A stretch of DNA of 64,000 nucleotides from Desulfuromonas soudanensis (GTDB lineage: Bacteria > Desulfobacterota > Desulfuromonadia > Desulfuromonadales > WTL), in NCBI RefSeq assembly GCF_001278055.1, contig NZ_CP010802.1, positions 3,534,001 to 3,598,000 of the forward strand. Reading direction: 5' to 3'. Position numbers and translations under genes: made by a program. Shown piece by piece: positions 53,597 through 61,511 of this stretch; position 1 is the stretch's first letter; each line of letters starts with the position of its first letter. The notes under the pieces are model-generated. The model was not told the DNA's origin. It saw nothing but the letters and a program-made list of their open reading frames with translations, and searched no databases.

Positions 53597-53852
53597 GCGC
53601 CCCCTTTTCCCGGGACAAAAAAAAAGCGACCCCGCAGGAGTCGCCTTTTTCGCTAATTTTTTTCCCGCTCCTGGGGTCGCATCAGAGGAATGCGCCAACG
53701 CAGAGAATTGGGATCCTGTTCTGACACATTGGTTTCATAGCAAGAAGGCCCCTGCCCCTGGCGATGCAACAGAGAGAGAATCTGGTGCGGGACCAGGCGA
53801 GGCGGCTGAAGGGTTAATGGAAGGCGACCTATAAACTTATGGGCGTCCCCAC
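53597..53852 (-). repeat. 255-bp dispersed repeat, copy A
   Basis: This segment and copy B (54023-54275) match over nearly their whole length with a few substitutions and small indels. Each begins with a terminator-like hairpin (AAAAAGCGAC...GTCGCCTTTTT, 53621-53650 in copy A). The minus-strand frames within the two copies (97 and 61 codons) are similar to each other only because the DNA is repeated, so I do not call genes. The 1.1-kb gap from 53225 to 54334 holds only these repeats, the palindrome and the promoter candidate. Strand is arbitrary. Confidence 0.85.
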
Positions 53853-53874
53853 TACCCTTGTCAAAAGTGTAGAC

Positions 53875-53916
53875 TTGACCCTGTGGTTTCCCATTCTTGA
53901 CCCTGTGGTTTCCCAT
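53875..53916 (+). repeat. tandem duplication of a 22-bp unit
   Basis: A 20-base sequence beginning TTGACCCTGTGG (53875-53894) is repeated exactly at 53897-53916 after a 2-base spacer. It lies just before the perfect palindrome. Confidence 0.9.
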
Positions 53917-53932
53917 ACAAGCGTCGTTCAGA

Positions 53933-53979
53933 GGGTCAGGTCTCAACTCTTGACAATGTCAAGAGTTGAGACCTGACCC
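53933..53979. repeat. perfect 23-bp palindrome, REP-like
   Basis: Arms 53933-53955 and 53957-53979 are exact reverse complements with a single-base centre; core TCAGGTCTCAACTC. A shorter, imperfect copy lies at 54914-54954. No T tract follows. Its form suggests a REP-type mobile hairpin mobilised by an IS200/REP-associated transposase encoded elsewhere; none is in this window. Confidence 0.85.
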
Positions 53980-54022
53980 TGATGCCTTCGAATAATCCCA
54001 CCACAGTTTTATTTAGCTGGCC

Positions 54023-54275
54023 GCGCCCCCTTTTCCCGGGACAAAAAAAAGCGACCCCGCAGGAGTCGCCTTTTTCGCTAATTTTTATTTCCGGCTTCTG
54101 GGGTCACATCAGAGGAATGCGCCAACACAGAGAATTGGGGTCCCGTTCTGACACATTGGTTTTATAGCAAACCCCTGCCCCTGGCGATGCAACGGGGGGA
54201 GAGGCTGGTGCGAGACCAGGAGAGGCGACTGAAGGGTTAATGGAAGGCAACCTATAAACCGATGGGCGTCCCCAC
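54023..54275 (-). repeat. 255-bp dispersed repeat, copy B
   Basis: Direct copy of 53597-53852, offset 426 bases, including the terminator-like hairpin at its left end. It lies just downstream (in the minus sense) of the PilZ gene, and the hairpin could end that transcript. Confidence 0.85.
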
Positions 54276-54334
54276 CGCCCACTGCTTCACCCACGATTTC
54301 CCGTTGGAATCTACCGTTCCAGGAGCCGTTCGTT

Positions 54335-54676
54335 CTAAAGGCGCTCTTTCAGTTCGCTGAGCAGGGAGCGATAGGTGTTTTCCCCACTGGTAATGTTCAG
54401 AATGCGCACTCCCATCCCCCCTTTGAGCCGTTGAAGCAGGTTGGGTGGAACCTTCCTTGCCCACATCACCCGCCCGACCAGGTAAATGATCTCGCCACCG
54501 GGAGAGGTCAGCTCCAGCTTGAGCACCGAGTTGGGGTTTTGCACCACCGCGGACTTGATGAAGATGCCGGTATCGGAAAGATCCTCGGTGAAGCCGAAGC
54601 GTCCGGCCTCCTCCACTCCGAACTTGACCTGCAGGCGCTTGCGGTGCCGCCGGATATTGCGCTTGTCACCTGCCAT
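54335..54676 (-). CDS. PilZ-domain protein
   Basis: The protein has 113 residues, a single domain. The cyclic di-GMP motifs are visible: an Arg-rich N-terminus (RNIRRHRKRLQV) serving as RxxxR, and EDLSDTGIFI matching (D/N)xSxxG. MWARKVPPNLLQRLKGGMGVRIL is also typical. It should bind cyclic di-GMP and act on an unknown partner. It is isolated among repeats; the HD-GYP regulator at 9.1 kb belongs to the same signalling network. Confidence 0.88.
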   Translation of the reverse strand: MAGDKRNIRRHRKRLQVKFGVEEAGRFGFTEDLSDTGIFIKSAVVQNPNSVLKLELTSPGGEIIYLVGRVMWARKVPPNLLQRLKGGMGVRILNITSGENTYRSLLSELKERL

Positions 54677-54774
54677 GTCGCCTCCGCAATTGAATTAAAT
54701 CCCCCAACAAGAGTGAAATCGAGGCTTTATAACATTTCGCACCGAAAATGACCATTGCCCAATTAAATATCACT

Positions 54775-54957
54775 AGGGTTAAGGGTCTTGCTAGGGAACA
54801 AATGTGTCAACGCAAAAACCAACTCCCTTTATTCTTATCCGTTGCGAACAATCCCACCATAGTTTAATTTAACCGGCCGCGCCTCCTTCCCGGGTCAACA
54901 GCAGTACAGAGAGTCAGGTCTCAACTCTTGACGATGTCATGAGTTGAGACCTGATGT
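54775..54957. repeat. rearranged fragments of the dispersed repeat family
   Basis: AACAAATGTGTCA (about 54796) matches a block inside copies A and B in reverse orientation; AACAATCCCACCATAGTTTA to GGCCGCGCC (54847-54883) matches 53990-54027; and an imperfect palindrome with 14-bp perfect arms is at 54914-54927/54941-54954. The same modules occur around 53.9 kb in a different order. The gap from 54677 to 55051 contains nothing else I can name. Confidence 0.6.
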
Positions 54958-55051
54958 TTCTTAAACTTCTTATGAATGTCCACCAAGATGTTCCCGACTG
55001 CCAACGACCATCCGGCAGCCTTAGGATTTGCCGGTGCAGCAGCAGAGACCA

Positions 55052-55096
55052 TCAGCGCTGCGAAGAGGCATAGTGGTAGACCTTGTTGTAGGATCC
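55052..55096 (-). pseudogene. 3' end of the IS-disrupted lipoprotein gene
   Basis: On the minus strand this short segment starts with the 9-bp target duplication (55088-55096) and continues in the lipoprotein frame for 12 codons after it (NKVYHYASSQR, then TGA at 55052-55054). Joined to the main part at 58121-58627 it restores a 180-residue protein. Confidence 0.85.
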
Positions 55097-55109
55097 CACT
55101 ACTGTCCGG

Positions 55110-55253
55110 TTAATAGCCGAATAAATTCAGCTGGTTATAATCTTGGGTGTCTGGAATCTGCTTGAGCGCTTCCGCAACCAACGATGAAATGGGCTTTTTC
55201 TCGAACAGATTGACCTCCAGGATCTGCAAAAAAGTGTAGAGAGTACATTTGAT
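55110..55253 (-). pseudogene. C-terminal fragment of the IS4-family transposase
   Basis: Read on the minus strand it encodes TLYTFLQILEVNLFEKKPIS and ends NQLNLFGY, the usual C-terminus of IS4 transposases of this group; the stop codon lies inside the element's inverted repeat. It is separated from the rest of the gene by the IS1380 element. Excising that element with one 5-bp duplication joins it in frame to the part at 56948-57978, giving 389 residues. Confidence 0.9.
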
Positions 55254-56947
55254 CCTGAATCCGTGAGATTATAGTCATAAATTAGCCATCCAATGCATTC
55301 AAGTCATTGAATTTGTTGTCAATTATTGCTAGCATGCAACCCGTCAACATCTCACTTGGCGGGTGAATTCCATGAAGCGTTTCATCATCGAGAAATCCGA
55401 GGACGAGTTCTACACCTCCCACTCTGGCGCCGCTCTGATCGGGCTGTGTCTGAACCGCTACACCCCTTTGACCAAGCTATTATACGGGGTGTCCAAACTG
55501 AAAAAGGGAGCCATCGCCCACGCCGATGTGGTGCGCGGCTACATCGGGCTGCTCTGTCTCGGCAAGAGCGACTTCGCGGCCATCGAAGGCTTCCGCCAGG
55601 ATCGTTTCTTCCGCGACGCTCTGGGCCTTGCGGAGGTCCCTTCCGAACCGACCCTGCGCCAGCGCATGAAGGAGCACGCCCAGGCGTTTCGGACCATCGT
55701 CAACTACAGCGTCACCGAGTTTCTGCAGAACTCCGGAGCGCTGTTCTCGGCCCTGGCTACCGGTCACGTGCCGCTGGACATCGACGTGTTCACGATGGAC
55801 AACTCCGGGACCAAGAAGCAGGGCGTCTCGCGCACCTACATGGGCTTCGACGGCTTTGCCCCGATCGCCGCCTATCTGGCCCTGGAGGGGTGGCTGCTGG
55901 AGATCGAGCACCGCGAGGGCTCCCAGCACAGCCAGAAGAACTTTATCCCCTTTCTCGCCCGGGTGCTGCACAAGGCCCTGAAGCTGACGGCCGAACCACT
56001 TCTGGTGCGGATCGACTCGGCCCACGATGCCTGGGAGACCCGAATCGAACTGGCCGGCCACGAGCGGGTCGACTACATCCTCAAATGGAATCCCCGGGGG
56101 CAAGGCAAGACGCTCTGGCATCGGCGGGCCTTTGCCGAAGGCCGCATCAGCGAGCCGCGCCCGGGTAAACGGGTGGCGCTGCTGAGCGTCCGGGACACCC
56201 ATCAGTGGACCGACGAGGTCGGCACGAAACGGGAGCTCACCTGCCGCCGGGTCGTGCGCGTCATCGAGCGCACTATCGACAAGAAGGGGCAGCTGCTGCT
56301 GGAGCCCGACATCGAGATGGAAGGCTGGTGGACCTCCCTGAAGCTGCCGGCCGAGAAGATCATCACCCTCTACGAGGATCACGGCACCAGCGAACAGTTT
56401 CACAGCGAACTCAAGACCGACATGGATTTGGAGCGGCTCCCCGCAGAAAATTTCGAGGTGAACAGCTTGGTCATGGCCTGCGCCGCGCTCGCCTACAACA
56501 TCCTGCGCTTCATCGGCCAGCTCGGCCTGCTGGGCGACAAAACCCCGGTGCGACACAGCGCCAAACGACGGCGACTCAAGACCGTCATCCAGGAGCTGAT
56601 GTACCTGGCTGCGCGCCTGATCGCCACGGGTCACCGGCTGTACCTGCGCTTCAGCCGCCACAGCGGGCTCTCTTTCGCGGCGTTCGACCGGGTCTATCGG
56701 CGCCTGGCCTACGGTTAGGCCACTCTCTCGGCCAACAGACCTGGCAAAAACCCGGGCACCGCAGTGTTCACAGCCGAACTCGTCCTGAAATCGGCACAAA
56801 CCGGTGCGTAGCGGACAAACTGCCAAAGAGCGGAGGTTACAGAGGCTCTCAGAGAGCCGGTTTTTCAAAATTTGTACAGCCCCAGCCTCCCGAACTCACT
56901 TTTCTGGAGGAAAATCACGATGCGAGATTATTGCTCACGGATTCAGG
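55254..56947 (+). mobile_element. IS1380-family insertion sequence
   Basis: 1694 bp, with 14-bp perfect inverted ends (CCTGAATCCGTGAG at 55254-55267 and its complement at 56934-56947) flanked by a 5-bp direct repeat TTGAT (55249-55253 and 56948-56952). Length, end sequence (CCTG...) and transposase match the IS1380 family. It has inserted into the IS4-family transposase gene. Confidence 0.95.
55372..56718 (+). CDS. IS1380-family transposase
   Basis: The protein has 448 residues from ATG 55372. It has the DDE-type core of the IS1380 group: DIDVFTMDNSGTKKQG (first Asp), LLVRIDSAHDAWE (second Asp region) and LYEDHGTSEQFHSELKTDMD (Glu), plus the Arg-rich C-terminus common in this family. No frameshift or internal stop, and the element ends are intact, so it may be active. 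Confidence 0.93.
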   Translation: MKRFIIEKSEDEFYTSHSGAALIGLCLNRYTPLTKLLYGVSKLKKGAIAHADVVRGYIGLLCLGKSDFAAIEGFRQDRFFRDALGLAEVPSEPTLRQRMKEHAQAFRTIVNYSVTEFLQNSGALFSALATGHVPLDIDVFTMDNSGTKKQGVSRTYMGFDGFAPIAAYLALEGWLLEIEHREGSQHSQKNFIPFLARVLHKALKLTAEPLLVRIDSAHDAWETRIELAGHERVDYILKWNPRGQGKTLWHRRAFAEGRISEPRPGKRVALLSVRDTHQWTDEVGTKRELTCRRVVRVIERTIDKKGQLLLEPDIEMEGWWTSLKLPAEKIITLYEDHGTSEQFHSELKTDMDLERLPAENFEVNSLVMACAALAYNILRFIGQLGLLGDKTPVRHSAKRRRLKTVIQELMYLAARLIATGHRLYLRFSRHSGLSFAAFDRVYRRLAYG

Positions 56948-57978
56948 TTGATGCTAAGCTGCCTTTTAGCGATCGCCACAAGTAGATATATGCAAAGAGC
57001 TACCCATATCTGGCTCTTGACCGCATTGATAGAAGTCCCGTAGAACGCTTTTATTCGTAGATGCTGTTTGATCCACTTGAAGAATAGCTCCACTTGCCAG
57101 CGCTGTTTATAGATGTCTGCAACCGTTGTGGCTCCAATTTCAAAGTGGTTGGTGAGGAATACAAGCCGCTTGTTTCGCTCTTTATCAACATAACTGACCC
57201 GGCGCAATCTCTCCGGGTAACCCTTTTTCGATTTCTGGGTGACCAAGGCAATCACTTGGTCGGCTCGGACGCCGGCCTCCTTGTCCTTGGGCAAAGAGTA
57301 CAACCGCTGGTAGCGTAGGTTGTCCTTGGCCCGCACCACGAAGAAGGCGCCCTGTCGGTGAATGGCATAGAGCCGGGCAAAATCTACGTAGCCGCGGTCC
57401 ATCGTGTAGATGGCCTCTTCGGTGACGGGCATTTCGTCAAGCATCTTGACGTCATGTACTTTGCCGGTTGTCACGGCCACAAACGTGGGGATGATGCCGC
57501 GCAAGTCAATGAGCGTGTGCATCTTGACCGCTGCCTTGGTCGTGCGAAACTCGGCCCACGGAAACAGGGTGAGGCAGAGGTCAATGGTCGTCGAGTCAAA
57601 GGCGAACAGTGGCTGCTTCAACTCGATGGCCAAGGGCTCATCCCGGTACAGCTGCTGTGCCATGCCGATCAGGACTTGGCCGAAATCCTGAAAAATGCGC
57701 CAATCCCGGCGCTCGTTGGCGTCGGCAAGGGTGGAGCGGGAGACAGCGCCACGAAATCCGATGTGGTAGAGCTTCTCCCGATGAGAGTTCAGGCACGTTT
57801 CGATATCCCTCAAGCTCTCGCGACCCGATAGCTGGGCATAAGCCAGGCACAGGAACTGGTCAAATGCAGTAAAGCTTTTGGCCCGGTACTCGCCGCGATA
57901 CCGTCGGGCACAGAGGTTGAACTCGTGACGCGGGAGAAACTGAAGTAGCTGTCTGAAAACGGTCTGGCCAGCGTTCAT
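56935..57978 (-). pseudogene. IS4-family transposase, N-terminal part, truncated by IS1380
   Basis: The frame has 347 codons, of which the last five arise from the IS1380 end. FRQLLQFLPRHEFNLCARRY is the N-terminal DUF4372-type domain; the DDE residues lie in FAFDSTTIDL, YTMDRGYVDF and YKQRWQVELFFKWIKQH. All catalytic residues are on this part; only the last ~46 residues are displaced. The gene is broken but would be restored by precise loss of the inner element. Confidence 0.92.
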
Positions 57979-58075
57979 GGATGCCCTCCTGAAGTGTCAG
58001 GAAGATATCACTCGCGGGCGGGGTGAAGCGATTTCAAATCGAGAAAAGAACAGTTGAGCCAAAGTACTATAATTT

Positions 58076-58627
58076 TCAGTAGGTTATCGACGTACATTCA
58101 AAGTTAACCGGACAGTAGTGGTAGGATCCGTTAAACTTAGGGCAGGAGCTTTGCTCATCGCCAGCTGCGAAGGCGAGAATCGCCTTGGCCAGCCTGTCCG
58201 TCCCGGCCATGCCGTAAATCGTCACTTCGGCTGCCTCAGTTGAGAGAGGTCGTACATCGGCAATCAGGTGATACGCCAACCCCCCGGGAGGAGCACTACC
58301 GAGGGTGATGCCTGGGGTCGATTCCCGGATGATCAGCTCGCCGGTGCCGCTTTGCGTGAGTTGCCCCCCGGCGGTGTAGGTATAGGGGGGACCACCGGAG
58401 GTATTATAAACGATGGCCGTGTTTTCGACGGTGACGTTGAAACACGCTTCGCTGCGCGCTTTGATATCGGCCCAGACGGCACTGAAAGGACGGGGAATCT
58501 GCACCTGGCGGTTCACCGCAAAGCGCCCACCTCCCTTAATTATTTGCCGGAATTCCGTAGCGTTCTTCGGGACGCCACAGGCCGCCAGCGCCAGGACGGA
58601 CATGACCAGTAACACCATTTTTTTCAT
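58076..58627 (-). pseudogene. lipoprotein gene disrupted near its 3' end by an IS4 element
   Basis: The start is ATG 58627 with AGGAGG upstream. A lipoprotein signal with lipobox LAAC is followed by a domain of about 150 residues (QIPRPFSAVWADIKARSEAC, VTIYGMAGTDRLAKAILAFA). The host frame is intact to 58121; beyond that, the last residues to 58076 come from the IS end. The original C-terminus (12 codons) lies at 55052-55087. Because only the last 12 residues are changed, a slightly altered protein may still be made. Family not recognised. Confidence 0.85.
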
Positions 58628-59212
58628 TCCAACCTCCTGAAATGTCTTATGGCTACATCGGCTCGCGCCGCCTTGGTCGACCATAGCCCGAGGCGCGGAT
58701 ATTCCCAAGCCCCAATTCCTTATTATTCTCACCGACCCCAAACTTCTCCACATTCTGAATATACAAATTAAGGCGTTGCCAATTTAGTTTAAACTATGAG
58801 TTCTGTCAAAGCATTAGTCCTCAGGAGAGTCGTTCCTGAAGGTTCGCCCCTTAAGCGATAGGCATACCTGGTCACTCCTGCCCCGCTACCCCGCCCGTCA
58901 ATGAAGGTCCATCAGATCTGGCGATCCGAATGGCCCCTTTCCTTTTTATGAACGGGTGCAGAGTCGCTAGTGCTGGTCAGATCTTGCCATAAAACAAATG
59001 TGTCAGCCCAAGACCCAATTCCCCAGGAGGGATTCGCTGGCAGGCCGTAGAGTTGTCTCGAAGAATTTATAAATTCATGGATATCCCCACGGCCTCTCTA
59101 AATGTTAAAGTGTCCATACCACTCTCCAAAACTCTCACTTCCTCCCAGGCCCGCATTCAAACCGCTCATCGGCAGCCTGGATAATTTTCCCCCTGCGACT
59201 CAGGAGACCAAC
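58628..59212. other. intergenic region with a diverged repeat copy
   Basis: No gene is seen here. A block at about 58977-59035 (CAGATCTTGCCATAAAACAA, then ATGTGTCAG and CCCAATTCCCC) matches the reverse of a segment of repeats A and B, and GGATATCCCCAC near 59081 echoes their GGGCGTCCCCAC end. The control region of the lipoprotein gene must lie at its left edge. Confidence 0.5.
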
Positions 59213-59464
59213 ATGACCACGGAAAAGAAAGACAAAGGCATGCCCATCGGAATAACTCTCGATCCGGGGGTTTATTACCGCTGCGGCTGCGGAAAATCGA
59301 AAAACCTCCCTTTTTGCGATGAGTCCCATAGCGGCTCGGCGGATCTGCCGATCCGGTTTGAAATCGATAAGCGTCAGAAGGTTTTTATCTGCGGTTGCGG
59401 CTTGACCGGGGAGCAGCCCTTCTGCGACGGCAGCTGCGGGGTTTCCCTGGCGGACCGACAGTAA
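59213..59464 (+). CDS. dual CDGSH-type iron-sulfur protein
   Basis: The protein has 83 residues from ATG 59213 with AGGAG upstream. There are two CDGSH motifs: CGCGKSKNLPFCDESH, with the standard three Cys plus one His, and CGCGLTGEQPFCDGSC, where the last ligand is Cys and not His. Each should hold a [2Fe-2S] cluster, the second with all-Cys coordination, which would alter its redox potential and lability. Tandem CDGSH proteins of this size act as small electron or cluster carriers in the cytoplasm. No neighbour points to a partner. Confidence 0.88.
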   Translation: MTTEKKDKGMPIGITLDPGVYYRCGCGKSKNLPFCDESHSGSADLPIRFEIDKRQKVFICGCGLTGEQPFCDGSCGVSLADRQ

Positions 59465-59531
59465 GGCGGGCCATAAAGGTGCCGGATGAAACCGGCTGGA
59501 AGGAATGGCTCTCACCGATCAGGACACTCCT

Positions 59532-60191
59532 ATGCAAAAGCTGGTTTTCATCGATGTTGAAACCACCGGCGTCGACCCTGAACGCAACGGCTTGACCCAG
59601 ATCTCCGGTTGCATCCAGATCGGCGAGACCCTGACCGACAGCTTCGATTACTATCTCCGCCCTTACGCGACCGATCTGATCGAACAGACCGCCCTCGATG
59701 TGACCGGCATCGACCGCCGGCAGTTTCTCCCCGAATCTCACCCCGATTTTCTCGCTGTCCCCGGACAGAGATTCCAGGATCCACAGGCGGTGTATATAAG
59801 TTTGGTCGGGCTGCTGGGGAAGCATGTCAACCAATTTGACAAGGGCGACAAATTCCAGTTCGTCGGCTACAACGCCCACAGCTTCGACATGCCGTTTTTG
59901 CGCAAGTTCTGGGAGAAGAACAATGACCGCTTCTTCGGCAGCTGGTTCTGGTATCCCTGCCTCGACGTCATGCTCCTCTGGGCGCAGATCCTGCTGCCGG
60001 TCCGCGCCCAACTGACCAACTTCAAGCTGATGACCGTCGCCGCCTACGCCGGTCTCGAAGTCGACGAGAGCCGCCTGCACGATTCCCAGTACGACATCGA
60101 GCTGACGCGAAGCCTCTGGCTCCGGGGGAGGCAGATCATCGAGCGCGGCGCCCTGCCGCTGCAAAAGGGGGAGCAGGGGCGGTTGTTTTAG
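59532..60191 (+). CDS. DEDDh-type 3'-5' exonuclease
   Basis: The protein has 219 residues from ATG 59532 (AGGA seven bases upstream); an ATG at 59505 is possible but its ribosome site abuts it. Exo I is VFIDVETTGVDP, Exo II is VGYNAHSFDMPFL and Exo III is LHDSQYDIELT, with the conserved His just before the Asp, so it is of the DnaQ-like DEDDh class. These enzymes trim or proofread DNA or RNA ends. The central Trp/Phe-rich insert (FWEKNNDRFFGSWFWYPC) differs from the polymerase III epsilon subunit, so it is probably a stand-alone nuclease. Confidence 0.85.
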   Translation: MQKLVFIDVETTGVDPERNGLTQISGCIQIGETLTDSFDYYLRPYATDLIEQTALDVTGIDRRQFLPESHPDFLAVPGQRFQDPQAVYISLVGLLGKHVNQFDKGDKFQFVGYNAHSFDMPFLRKFWEKNNDRFFGSWFWYPCLDVMLLWAQILLPVRAQLTNFKLMTVAAYAGLEVDESRLHDSQYDIELTRSLWLRGRQIIERGALPLQKGEQGRLF

Positions 60192-60239
60192 TATCGGCAA
60201 GCGGGGGGCCCCGCCTTCCTCCCCAAACGTCTGCCAGCA

Positions 60240-60282
60240 AAAACGTCCGTATCGGCATCGCGTCGATACGGACGTTTTTTTT
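60240..60282 (+). terminator. bidirectional intrinsic terminator
   Basis: A 15-bp stem (60240-60254 with 60264-60278) with T runs on both sides. It serves the exonuclease gene on the plus strand and the convergent reductase gene on the minus strand. Confidence 0.93.
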
Positions 60283-60299
60283 AAGGGAACCGGCGTATT

Positions 60300-61301
<1,002 letters not shown>

Positions 61302-61511
61302 CAATGTTCTCCTTCTTGGGCAGGGGGGACGGGCGGAGTGGCGACGGTGACCCAGCGGCCGGCACACGGCTGAAGAGGATAGCGACGAATTCGCCTTCCG
61401 GCCGCAGTGAGGCGCTCGGATACGGCAAAAACAGAGGATTTTGCAGCCGGCCCATGGAGTGTCCGACAGGCTCCGACTCAAGTCAAGCCGGATTTGAAAG
61501 GTCGGGGAACC

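Larger units (their letters stand above)
55097..58120 (-). mobile_element. IS4-family element, interrupted by an IS1380 element
   Basis: The ends are 17-bp inverted repeats (CACTACTGTCCGGTTAA at 55097-55113 and its complement at 58104-58120), flanked by an exact 9-bp direct repeat GTAGGATCC (55088-55096 and 58121-58129). Without the inner insertion and one of its duplications the element would be 1325 bp. Its transposase is on the minus strand. It has inserted into the lipoprotein gene. Confidence 0.95.

Noticed and set aside
53653..54294. Two similar minus-strand frames (97 and 61 codons) as a duplicated gene
   Set aside because: Similarity follows from the repeated DNA; starts and stops differ, there is no ribosome site, and the frames cross hairpin and repeat borders.
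53597..54957. CRISPR array
   Set aside because: The repeats are long, few and irregularly spaced with no unique short spacers, and no cas genes are present.
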